Of a DNA stretch of 64,000 bases, positions 35,806 through 46,663 are shown one piece after another. The stretch comes from Cercophora sp. LCS_1 (taxonomy: Eukaryota; Ascomycota; Sordariomycetes; Sordariales; Lasiosphaeriaceae), in assembly GCA_036250225.1 (NCBI GenBank), contig JAPZLL010000002.1:1364001-1428000 (forward strand), in the 5' to 3' direction. A program made the translations under genes and the position numbers. Under the pieces are notes generated by a model that saw nothing but the letters and a program-made list of their open reading frames with translations, made no database searches and was not told where the DNA came from. The first letter of the stretch is position 1. The number at the start of each line of letters is the position of its first letter.

Positions 35806-37594
35806 ATGGCCAGGATGGAAGAGCTGCCCACCGAAATCTCCATCGTCACGCTCAACTGCTGGGGTTTGAAATGCATATCGAAGCTACGACATGAGCGCCT
35901 GAGTGAAATCGGTCGTCAACTGGCCATCGCAGAACCCCAGCCGCATATTGTTGCCCTTCAAGAGTGCTGGACCCAAGAGGACTACAAGAGCATCCGCCGG
36001 GAGACACGTTTCATCCTACCTTATGGCAAATTCTACCACAGTGGTGCCTTTGGAGGCGGGTTGGCGATCCTCTCACGATGGCCCATCGAGGAAAGTTCAA
36101 TGTACCAGTATCCTCTGAATGGCCGTCCGACAGCCTTCTGGCGTGGAGATTGGTTTGTCGGGAAGGGTGTCGCTTGCGCAAGAATCCGTTATGGTCCTGA
36201 TCTAAAGCATATCATCGAGGTGTTCAACACGCATGCAAGTCACGCCTTTTTCACTTGAGTGGCAGCGAGCTGACCCCCAACCAGACGCATGCCCCGTATG
36301 AACACGGACCCAATGACTCCTACTTGTGTCACCGTCTGGCTCAGTCCTGGGAGATATCTAAACTCCTTCGCGGTGCCTCGGAGCGTGGCCATCTAGTTTT
36401 GGGTCTCGGCGATTTCAACATGGTTCCGCTCTCACTCGAGCACCGTATCATCACCGCTCACTCCCCGGTCCGTGATATCTGGCGGATTCTCCACCCGGAA
36501 AGCTCCGTTGGTCCCGCCGACCATCCGGCCGAGAAGGCGCGGCGCCGGCCCATCCCCACGGCCGAGTTCAACATTGTTGAGAACGGCGCTGCGTCCGACG
36601 GCCCCTACAACACATGGCGCTGGCCCAAGCAACAGCAGAAGCTCCTCGGCCCCGGAAAGCCCGAGGTGATAGTGCCACCAGACACCATCGGCAAGTCACC
36701 CATCCCAAATCTCTCAACAGCACCTGCTAACTCTCCTCCCCAGACCACCGCGGCAAGCGCCTCGACTACATCTTTGCCAATTCTGGAGACGTCCCCTCCC
36801 TGAATGGGGGCTGGGTCGTCAGCCGCGCGAACGTCGGGATGATGATGCGCCACCCCCAGCTCCAATGCTCTCTCTCCGACCACTTCGCCGTCGAGGCAAC
36901 CCTAACATTCCACCCCCTTTCGCCGTCACAGCCCACACATGACAGCCTCGTCCCGGAGCCGCTCCGTCTCCCCAAACTCCCCACACCTCGTCCCGATAGC
37001 GAAACAATCGCGGTCAGCGATGCCGTTCGAGACGCCGACGCCGATGCCGACCCCAATCACGACGCCCGCACAATGTCGACGCACGTCCCGACTAACGCCC
37101 TCCAAAACGGCACCTTTCTTCACATCACATCGCGACCCTCGCCGACGACGAGCGAGGACTTCACCCACTCTCCGTCCGCTGTCAAAAAGTTTGACGCTCA
37201 ACTCCTTGCCGGCGCGGGGTCCGATACCTCGCTGGCCCTTCCGGGCACAGTATATGATGAGATTCTTGGCGTGATTCACAAGTACGTCCGCCGCGAGCGG
37301 ACCCAGCAGACCTGGCGGGGACGCCACTTTTTTGCTTCTGTCGCTGTATCCATTGCCTGCCTTGTGGGGATTTGGTTCAACCCATACAGTTACGTTTCGT
37401 TCATTCTCATCCTTGTCAGCAGTCTAGGGCTGGTTGCTGGCACCATTGACGGGCTGCTTGCCTTGCTCTTTTTTAAAAGCGAGCTACGAGCGCTCAAGGA
37501 GTTTGAATGGGAAATCATGAATGCCAAGGCGGCCGTCAGTGGTGGTGTTGAGCCGGCTCATGATGATGTCGAAGATGCTGACCGTGCTTGGTAA
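35806..37594 (+). CDS. isc1: Isc1-type inositol phosphosphingolipid phospholipase C
   Basis: The enzyme is a neutral-sphingomyelinase homologue expected to cleave inositol phosphosphingolipids to ceramide. Three exons (35806-36234, 36285-36690, 36744-37594) give 561 residues. The catalytic endonuclease/exonuclease/phosphatase fold is shown by TLNCWGL (Asn17), LQECW (Glu53), NTHTHAPY (His143-145), GDFN (Asp186, Asn188), GKRLDYIF and SDHFAVEA (Asp324, His325). The C-terminus has two hydrophobic helices (about residues 475-525), as in Isc1, for membrane anchoring. Both introns use GC donors (GCAAGT) and only these restore the frame and the motifs. A second ATG nine nt downstream of the first could also serve as the start. 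The gene converges on the kinase gene. Confidence 0.92.
36235..36284 (+). other. GC-AG intron 1 of isc1
   Basis: The 50-nt intron runs from GCAAGT to AACCAG with CTGAC before the acceptor. Removing it rebuilds the catalytic motif NTHTHAPY in phase 0. The frame otherwise reaches a TGA within the intron. Confidence 0.85.
36691..36743 (+). other. GC-AG intron 2 of isc1
   Basis: The 53-nt intron runs from GCAAGT to CCCCAG with GCTAAC near the acceptor. Removal in phase 1 gives PPDTIDHRGKRLDYIF, as expected for the family. The nearby GTGATA donor would give the wrong frame. Confidence 0.85.
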
Positions 37595-37784
37595 TGAATG
37601 AGATATGGACGATGAAGGCACCGAAACCGGGAATCGATTGGTGTGTGGTGCAGGACAGGCAGAAGCAATGCTACTTGCTTGGAGGGTCTACTCTGTAAAC
37701 CGACTTTATAATGCTAATACTCTTTATCTCTGTTACCTAATACGCGTTGCTTTTTGATGATGAGCATTGTGGGCATTCTACTGC

Positions 37785-40700
37785 TCAATGTAAGCTCAAT
37801 CTTCCCTTGTGCAGTGCCTTCAGAGCCACCACATCATCTCCCCAGCCTCCAAAACCACCATATCCCCTCATGACACCTCCGTCAAGACCAACAACGGCAC
37901 ATTCGTCCTGATTCCTGGCCCTGGCTGCGGTAACATGCCTCGTGTCAGCATTTGTCGCCATATTTTCCTCTCGCCCAAGCTCCTCTTCTTCCGGATCGTC
38001 TAGGTCATCCGGCCGCATGCGGCGCCATGTGTACCCCAAGAAAGCGGTCTTCTCGCGAACTTCCATAACGACGGCACGCGTACTCCGATCACGCAGCAAT
38101 TTGTCCCGAGGTCGCTTGCGCTCCTTTCTCCCAAAGACCCTGATAAAGCGTCGCAGCTTGTCTCGGTCGGTTTGGGAAAGTTCAGCAAAGCCCTCAATCT
38201 CAATATCGAAATTACGGAGACGAGCATTGTCGTATGGAGCTGCGATTGCCGCTAAAGCCCACTTCTGCACGCTGCGGTGGAATCCCATCAAAGTAAGACG
38301 GGTCTCGTTCTCTCTTTCGCGTAGCCGGGATTCACCCGCCGTGGCCATCTCGGCGACGGGTTCCAACCCTCCAGAGGGTGGTGAGATGAGAATTGCCTCC
38401 TTATGAAGCGCCTGCTTGTCGCCAACCGCCACCTCTGGTCCCTGCTCCGACTCCGATGATTCACTTTCACTCCAGTCGCTGATCTCATAGTCTTCGTCGA
38501 AATAGTGAGTGTCGTCCACAGCACGCAACCTGGGAATGTGAGGGGGAATTGCTTGGTGCAGGCGTTCCCAAGGTACACCCCTGAACCACTTGTGTGATTT
38601 GATGTCCTCAGCATCATAAGGGAACACATAGCGGCCAGTGAAGTCCCGAGGCCCCTTGGATTGCTGCTTCTGCGAGGAAGACCGCGGGTTACCTGATGGG
38701 CCGGAACTTATTCCCCAAGTCGAGAGTGACGATGACGCCGTTACGAGATCCTTGAACTGATACCGCTTCGAGCATAGACGATTCTCTTTATCTTGAATCA
38801 GGGAGGCTATGAGGTGTTGACATCGGTGCGAGATCACCGGCCGGTGTGGAAATCCGAAAGTTTCCCTGTGTCTCTGCCAGGCTATGTGAGCACTTGTTCC
38901 GAGGTGTTCGCTCGGGGACGGATAGGTACTCACCAAGATGTTCTGTTTCGTTATCTGGCGCTCCTCACCGACGAAAGGTGTGTGGCCGTAGAGACATTCG
39001 TACAGTATCACGCCGATACTCCACTAGTCACATCTAGCATCATACTTTTTACCCTCAACCACCTCAGGTGCCATGTATTGGCTTGTGCCAACGACACTCA
39101 TCGCCGCGGTGCGGTTACCGCAGCGATTTCGCCAGTTGAGAAGTGGTTCTCCATCGTCGTAGTTCTTCTTGTCATGTTTCTCGAGCCCTATCATGATGCC
39201 ACTTGTCCACTTCACGGTCGCTTGGAGGCTTCGGCCCTCTTTCTGATCTTGGTCGTTACCCTCAATGTTGATACCGAGCTTTTTGATCAGACTGTAGCGA
39301 TGGCTGCTGTAGTATGAGGTATCGTGAGACCAGTGGCCATCAAACGCCAGACCAAAATCGCTGATCTTGAGGTGTCCAGAGGCGGAAATCAAAAAATTGT
39401 CCGGCTTTATGTCTCGGTGAATGCACCGAAGGGCGTGGGCTGCTTCGACACATAGTATCATTTCAGCAACATAGAAACGGGCAATACCTTCGGGGAGTAC
39501 GTTTTCTCGGATCAAGAGGCCCAGAAAGTCGCCACCTGGCATGTATTCCATTACAAGATACAAATTTGTCGCATCCTGGAAACTGGCGATAAGTGGAACG
39601 ATCCTATATCACATATCAAAGTCAGCTTCATTCCGAGAGTGCGGCGGGGATCCTACCATCGAGAGCCTTCGGAGGCGACCAAGAAATCCCTTTCTGCCCT
39701 GAGGTGACCTTCTTGACAAGTGCGCAGCATGGCTCTCTTGCGAATCACCTTCATGGCGTAGACTTGTTTCCTTTCGCCTTCAGACCACCCGTCGCCGGGC
39801 TTTGGCTCACCTGTGCGCCGCTGTCGCTCCCGCACCAGTCTGACGACGCCAAAGCTCCCCCTCCCCAATATTTTGACCACCTCGTAATCGTTGACGAGAC
39901 AAGCATTCGGGCTGCCACGGGGAGCTGCCAGAGCTCGGATACTGCGGGCCCTCAGAACTCGCGTCTCGCGAAGATGATCCGTCTCGCGCTTGTAGAACTG
40001 AGCCCTTATACTGTCTAACTGCTCGGGGCTGAAAGTGTCGAGACCGCGACTGAATATTTGCGTCTCGAGCGATCGCAGTCGAACCGATCGAGGTGTTGGG
40101 CCTGGCGCTAGTCGCTCATTGAAGTATGTTTCTAGAAAAACCTTTGCGGCTGCCGCTCGTTCCACCGTGAGGACACTAGGAATTGTCTGATCAAGGACAT
40201 TCTCTTGGATTGTGGTAAGGTTGCTGTCGGGGCTGGAATGTGGATCATGGTTCCGACAGTTTGCCAAGTTGATGCTTGTACTGTACGCATGTGGTTTTCT
40301 CTCAGACGACCCCATATGGGCGTCCTTATAAACGTTCCCTGAGGAGGATGCCTGAAACTTGGAGTTCAGAGACGTTTGGCCAGTCGAATCGTTGGGCGAC
40401 TTGGGCGACTGACTGTTTCCGGTAGTGCTCTTGCTCGACTCCGTATTGGAGTTCGTCATATTGGATGAGCTAGGCGCGGTGGTTGGGACTCCCAACCCCT
40501 TAGCACCCCGGAACGCCTGGCGTAAAGGTGGTCTGCCCCTGGGGCCAACTCGATGAACAACTGTGGGGTCTTGAGGGACGCGGAACAAAGCACTCGACAT
40601 CCTTCTCAAACCCTTGGAGAGCCGGTTCCTGGAGCTGCTGGGTTGGTGCTCGATAGTAGACCTCCCCGAGGCTACCGAAACAGGCACCGATCAGCCTTGA

Positions 40701-40944
40701 CTGCGACGGCGACGGGAGGAGGGAGTAGATGCTTACTGCTGTTGGTCAATGACCTCAACGCAGAGAAAACCTTGGATCCCTTGCAGCGGAGTCTCGAGGG
40801 ACTCGGTGACGGCAATTCAGTCGAAGAGAGCGACGCCGGGTTTCGCGAGCTGTCCGATACGTCGTCACTTCCCGACGATGCGGCGTCGGTGTGAACAACT
40901 GGGGTTGGCAGAGGACTCCTCTTCATATCGCCCCGCGGCCACAT
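37785..40944 (-). CDS. NDR-family AGC protein kinase with in-frame TAG
   Basis: This is a serine/threonine kinase of the AGC group, NDR/LATS-like and closest in layout to fission yeast Ppk35 as far as I can judge. Exons are 40944 (or 40926)-40737, 40671-39657, 39603-38934 and 38873-37785, 987 residues from the ATG at 40926 counting the stop position. The glycine loop GRGSFGVVRLV, lysine YAMKVIRK, HRDIKPDN, DFGLAF and an NDR-type long activation insert ending GTSQYMAPEVV are all intact. At 39024-39026 the codon is TAG, exactly where DWWSxG needs its first Trp: the frame reads CD-stop-WSIGVILYECLYG. Downstream frame is fully conserved. Without readthrough the product is 594 residues and lacks the C-lobe. 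The last intron (38874-38933) is 60 nt without a stop codon, so it is easily missed. The gene may be a recent pseudogene, or the base may be an error. Confidence 0.85.
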
Positions 40945-41675
40945 CCATTGACCGCCAGTTGATAATACGGGAAGTGATGCGGCTGGAGTGTTCAAGCAAG
41001 CGAAAGTGAAGCCTAAAGGGAGTACGTGGGTGAGATAAACCGGGGGGTGCTCGGGGGTGGGGGTTCTGGAGAAGTGCTTAGAATCTAGAACCTGGGTTCT
41101 GTCGCCACAGATTGTTGAGGGCTCTTGCCATCTACTCGGTTTGGAGTGACTGCCCAAGGCGGGAGGAACAAGAGAGCGGACGTGCAGGCACGACTTTGCT
41201 GGTTGACCAGGTGGCCGCAACACCGAAACGTGCAGAACCGAGCAGCAAGCTACAACAGGAGCTACAAGGGGAGACGATGCACAAGTATTTATCGTCAGAC
41301 GGTATTTTTCTGCCTAGAGCTAGAGCCCTGAAACTGTTCCCGAGCACCATGAAAACACATGACAACAAAAACCAACCCATAAAAACGACTTTTCCCTTCG
41401 CCGGCCGTATGCAATGCAAAACCTTCGTCATCCCGTCAAACAGTGATCCACTTCCCACGCCTACTATGGCGGGATCCTCGCAGACCTCGTGCAGGTCGGA
41501 GGGTTTCTTTGCGGTACTCAGGACTGCCATCCTTCAACACAAGACCGCACAGTAGATTAGGCCTAGCGTGGGGGAAGGAACCCCAATCACAAAAGAAAAC
41601 AAGGGGGAATATCGGTCGTAAAGTACAGCGTAGAGCTAAGTAAATGTGACGAGCGCGCTAGAATTCGTCAAACAA
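40945..41675. other. Intergenic region between kinase and FKBP genes
   Basis: About 730 nt hold the kinase 5' region and the FKBP 3' region, both on the minus strand. I see no additional gene. Confidence 0.55.
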
Positions 41676-43284
41676 TTACTTGATCTCCAGAAGCTTGACG
41701 TCGAAGATCAAGGTGCTGTTGGCCGGGATGCCAGGCAGAGACTTGCTGCCATAAGCCAACGAGGCGGGAACAGTGAGGCGGCGCTCGCCACCAACCGCCA
41801 TTCCAACGATGCCGATATCCCAGCCCTTGATGACCTCACCCTTGCCAATCTTGCAGGCGAAAGCGGGGCCCTTCTTGTTGGCTACAAAATGTCAGTTCAG
41901 ACCTCATAGCCAATTAGTGTGGGTGCAACTTACCATCGAAGACCTTGCCGTTCTGGAGCTTGCCAATGTAGCGCATGCCGACCTTGTCGCCGGCCTTGAC
42001 AGTGCGGCCTGTGCCGACCTTGCGGTCGTCGATGGTGACACCCTGAACGGTTCTCACGCTAGGAGCCGACTTCTTGTCCTTCTCGGCTTGCTGCTTGGCG
42101 GGGCCAGTAGGTCCTTGCTCAAGCTCCCTAGCGAACTGGACCTTCTTGTCAGTCTTGGCTGAGGCGGGAGACTCCTTTGCCGCGGCTTCAGTCTTGAGCT
42201 TCTTTTGTTGCTTCTTGCTCAACTTCTTGCCATCCTTGGCCATCAAGTCGTCGAGGTTCTCGGCATCATCCTCGGCAGGGCGCTTGTTCTTGCCCTTCTT
42301 GGTATCCACAAGCTTGGGAGCCTCCTCGTCAGTGTCGACCTCCTCGATGCGGTCCGCGCCATCGATCTCGTCGAGCTCGTCGCTGAGCTCAGAGTCGTCG
42401 TCGTCAGCGCCAGGGGGAAGGTCGTACTCCTCATCCGAGTCATACTCGTCGTCCTCGTCGTCCTCATCGTCAGCAATGACGTAGTTGCCAGTGAGGTAGA
42501 CGGTGTGAGTGCCCGAAACGGCGAAGAAAACCTTCTCACCCTCAAGGATCACAAGGTCGAGAGGTTGCTGATAGGTCTACAAAATGTCAGCTGCGCCAAA
42601 GGACGACGGTTGTTGTTACTTACGCGCTCGGTGTCAAGCGTGCAGACGACATAGTTCTCCAGGTTGAGATCGTCGCCATCAATGCTCTCGTCATCTTCCT
42701 CGTCCTCGTCCTCATCATCATCATCCTCGCTGGCCTTGGCCTTGGCCTTGCCCTTCTTGCTCTTGGGCTTCGAATCGGCATCCTCCATCTCATCATCCGA
42801 CTCTTCTTGGGTAGCCTCCAAAAGCTTCTTGATGGCCTCGGCGCGACGGGCCTTCTTGGACTTGGAGGGGTCGCTAGGGCCACCGTTGCTCTCCTCCTCC
42901 TCCTCCTCCTCCTCGTCGTCGTCGGAAGAGTCGTCGTCGTCATCACCGCCGGCAAGAAGCCTCTCGAGCTCATCCTCCTCATCGTCATCATCGTCGTCCT
43001 CGGTGTTGACCTTGATGATCTTGAGTGTGGAGCGGGGGACAGCGGGAAGGTTGCCTTCAGAATCAGCCTCGGGCGCCGCTGTGGGATCAATGGCAGCCAT
43101 GGTGATGCGGATCTAAAACGACATGTAAGCAATTGGTATCGCCATGGAGGCATTGCGCCGCGTGCGCAATGATGAATTCATGTGGAAGACATACGGTCGC
43201 AGGGAACTCAATAGCGGCCGGGACCATGATGTCCCCGGGAGGGACCTCCACGCCGTAGAGGGAGACGGGCAAAAGGGGCGACAT
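41676..43284 (-). CDS. Nucleolar FKBP-type peptidyl-prolyl isomerase (Fpr3/Fpr4-like)
   Basis: The protein is a nucleoplasmin-fold FKBP, related to yeast Fpr3/Fpr4, which act as histone chaperones and prolyl isomerases in the nucleolus. Four exons (43284-43195, 43112-42624, 42576-41934, 41881-41676) give 475 residues. The N-terminus MSPLLPVSLYGVEVPPG fits the family. Then come long Asp/Glu runs alternating with Lys-rich segments (SKKGKAKAKA, LSKKQQKKLK). The C-terminal FKBP domain of about 110 residues shows GRTVKAGDKVGMRYIG, NGKVFD, VIKGWDIGIVGMAVGGERR and the end STLIFDVKLLEIK. All three introns are 47-82 nt and join in frame. Antisense frames over the acidic region are shadows of GAG/GAC runs. 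Confidence 0.93.
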
Positions 43285-44086
43285 GGCTGTAGTTTTGTCG
43301 ATAAAAACACTAGAAACTATAAGGCCCAGAGAATGGTTGACGATGCGCGAGAACCAGGACGGAAGAGCCGAAAAAAAACGGATGGTGGTTTAGTTTTCTG
43401 AGATATCGAAGAACGGGAGAAGAGCCCAGGGTTGAGGGGGACTCGAAGGAATTTACGAAGAAAAAAACTGCGATAAGATAAGAAATTATTTTTTTGGGCG
43501 CCTCCACACCACCTAATTGGCCGGGCGACGGCAAACAGTTCGCTGCCAACTCCCCTGCAAGCCTTGCGGACCAGCCCACACCGAGACCACCTCTTGGCAC
43601 TCTGGTGGGGACCCAATCCTTCTCTTGGTGGATTTGACAACGGCCAAGAATCGCGGCCAATTTGCGAACTGTCTGTGCTAAAGAGTGCAGCATCTTCAAC
43701 GATCTTGACCCTCCTTCCAGATGACTGGTATAAAACCCGGCTGTCCCGTGAAAATCTGTGAATGCCGACGTTGACATATCCTGACACCAACGATGCCACT
43801 TTGGAATTGCTCCTGATAACCAGTAACACAAGATTGACCTGATGACAATATCTACTGCTACAAAACGCAGTTGACTCTCGGAGTGGCTTCGCCCAGTGAG
43901 AGCAAGTGTCTGCACAAAGGCCCGGAGAGTTTTGCATCTGTGGCAACCGTGAGTGCGTCCCACCCAGGTACCTTACTATACTCCAATACCAGAAGCCCTA
44001 GAATTACCGCCAAAGTCCTCGCTGAAGAGCAACGAGCGGTCTTCGTGGTTTGGTCGAGGTTTCCTGTCAGGAACCTAGGTATCCCT
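43285..44086. other. FKBP upstream region
   Basis: The 800-nt stretch lies between the FKBP start and the stop codon of the DJ-1-like gene. Open frames here have no recognisable motif. Confidence 0.5.
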
Positions 44087-44902
44087 TTACTCCTGCTTCT
44101 TCCTCCCCAACCCGATCAAGGCAGCCTTGACAACCTGCCAGACAATTCCCAGCGTGAAGACAGTTTGGCCGGTCCCATACTTCTGCGGTCTATCTCCCGT
44201 GTCGGTCAAGGCTAGCCCGAACTCTGCCAGTGGTCCAGCAAACGGCGCCTTCTCCCGCGCGTATGCCGAGACAAGATCGTTCCCGTTGGTGACGCCTCCG
44301 CAAGACCAAAAGTTACCGTCCTGCACCCATCGCAGTTCCTGGCCCAGCCAAGTTGCGCCTTCAAATTTGGCCTTGAGTTGCGACTGCAAGCCTCGCGGTC
44401 CGCAAACCTTCCTTCCCTTGAGCAAACCTGCCTCGCCGCAGAGAAAGACCCCAGTGCATACCGACAAGATGTCGGTCTCGTTCTTCGCGGCATGCGCGGC
44501 CAAAAAGTCGGTAATCGTCTTTTCGTAGGTTGAGCTCGGGTCGGGACCCGGAACAAGGAGAATGTCTAGGTTTCCAGGCTGGACTTCAGGATCCGATATG
44601 TTGTGTGTGCACTGGATGTTCATATTGGCCGTGAGCTCGATGGGCTCGCCTTGCTTGACCATGCCAATGTCTTGAAGCCAGTGTTAGCCAGTCAACAGAC
44701 AGACAAGGGGGTCATACGGACAGAATATCTTGACACTGGGCGCAAGTTTCAAGATGGGCGCGGGAGCGAGATCTCCCAGGAGAGATAGGTATTCGTAACT
44801 CATCGATGCAAGGATGTCAACACATGAAGTATCAAGGAGCTGGGCACCGACGGGGATGAACACGCCGAGCCGAACGGCCTTGCGGGAGTCAGAAGCGCCC
44901 AT
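44087..44902 (-). CDS. DJ-1/PfpI-family protein
   Basis: This is a member of the class I glutamine amidotransferase-like DJ-1/PfpI superfamily, of the type that includes isonitrile hydratases and stress chaperones. Two exons (44902-44722 and 44670-44087) give 254 residues. The nucleophile elbow is DILSVCTGVFLCGEAGLL (Cys132), preceded by LDILLVPGP and followed by GRKVCGPRG and FWSCGGVTNG. The N-terminus VRLGVFIPVGAQLLDTSCVD is typical. The intron has an unusual donor (GTCCGT) and an AAG acceptor. It is chosen because it alone joins KIFY-IGMVKQGEP in frame. The natural substrate is unknown. Confidence 0.88.
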
Positions 44903-46663
44903 GTTGCGAAATTGGCCAAATGATTGTTGCTGTTGATGACGAGTGTGATGGTGGTGAGTTTGGGAATGCTTAGGTCGGCGGCTGGAGACAAAGACCACAT
45001 CTTCCACAGCGGCCCCTCTATATACAGCGTATTGTTTCTATAAATCCCACCCACATTCGGAACTTAGGAAGTCGACTCAAGCTCGCGCCGAACCCAAACG
45101 GAAGCTCGGTCTTAGAGGAGCTGAACCAATGTAAGTCGGCCGGTCCCCCGCCGAGACTGGCTGGGCGGAAATGGAGCCTCTCGGAATGCCTTGCGATTGG
45201 CCATGCATGCCACAACCTCCGAACCTCGTCGGAGTTCGTCGGATTGTTCAGCCAGCTTCGTGATGGCGTCCACCGACAAACCAAGGTGGCAGTCCCCTGG
45301 CCATCAGCTGAATCCAGTGCGTGTCACATTTTTTTTTTTTTTTCATCCACTTGCACGGGGCTTCCACTCATTTGATTGATCTTGGCTATGCTTGATGTGA
45401 TGCGGAAGGATTTCCGGCAATTTGTCTTCAATTGGCCTGCGGTTATTCCCCAAGTCACTGGTGCGTGTCATAGCCACACTCGAGGCTCTTAGCGGGTTGT
45501 CTTGGCCCGATAGGTGGTGTTTTGGACCCTCCCGTTGCTTCGCGTCCGTTAACCCGTTGCATGAAAGTACGACAACTCATCAGCCTCCCAGAAGACTCGT
45601 GTGTTTAGGCCAATGCTGACGCGGCCAAACATCATGAGCGGGTCGAACCACAAGTAGTAAACTCGTGGGAAACTCGTGGGAGATCGTGTGTTGAGAATCG
45701 ATTACCAGACAACCGAATAGTTGCAGATCACAAGCTATGTTGGAATTGCATGCCAAGCGAGCGTTGATGTTTGTTCTACAGCGAGACGATCACGATCATC
45801 TCCAGTCTCCCCATATGAGAATGCTTTGCTGAATACATATCTTGCCAAGTTGCTGATCCAGGATCTTGTCCTGAATCATCCCCGTTCGCCATCACGCCTG
45901 AGACCCGACCTCACCACATCAGCGCCTAACTCCCACTTGCGCCGACCCATCCCCGAGCCTCCATCCCAAGCCTCCCGAACCCCCATCTCCTATGTACATA
46001 CATTATTAAATATTAGGGCTAACAGGTATTAGCGGGGTTATGGCCCTCGTCTCGACACCTGGAGAAATCCGCCTGGTTCGAACTCGTCTCTGCCGTGGTA
46101 GGAATTAGCCCTCCCATCCCAGAGTAACATAGCGCCAATGGTTGATATCATCCCAACTTGGCCGTCATCAGCCCCCCTGAAACCCACACCTTGTGTCGTT
46201 TCCCACGCGCCCCTGTTCTTCCCCAGCTGTGTAAGCGAATGGTGCCAACAGGCGGGATATCATCCATCTCGATGTCTCCCCTGCGGTGTAATACCTCTCC
46301 TGCTCCTAGAACTCCGGTGAAGCCCAAAACAAGCAAAAGAAGTCGAACTCCCTCCCAAATCTAGATGCCAAATGCCGTTGCCATGCCATGCATATCAACA
46401 TCATGTCCTCTCTATTTACACACGTGAGCGCCCCACCAAGGTTGGGTGTATCAAAGAATGGTTCAAAAGGTTGCGACTTGAGTAGCCCAAGTCGCTTTCG
46501 GTTGTAAAAAGGATCAGAGAAGTGAACAAGCTAGATGGCATTCCGTCGCGCTCTTGCCGACATTGTCGTCGTGGTTGACAGGCGGATGCGGATCCCGTAG
46601 AATCGAACGGTGTAAATAGGATTCGACCAAATATTTTAGAACCGTGACACTGAGCAAATGGCG
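44903..46663. other. Intergenic region, no supported gene
   Basis: This 1.76-kb stretch includes the upstream region of the DJ-1-like gene, a 15-T tract (45329-45343) and short direct repeats around 45652-45685 (aaactcgtggg twice). I see no gene. Confidence 0.5.

Noticed and set aside
39005..39060. A tiny intron that would remove the TAG in the kinase
   Set aside because: Candidate GT...CTAG segments are only 22-33 nt and would delete conserved kinase residues.
42074..43172. Ser- and Val/Leu-rich plus-strand frames over the FKBP gene
   Set aside because: They are antisense readings of Asp/Glu codon runs in the FKBP acidic regions.
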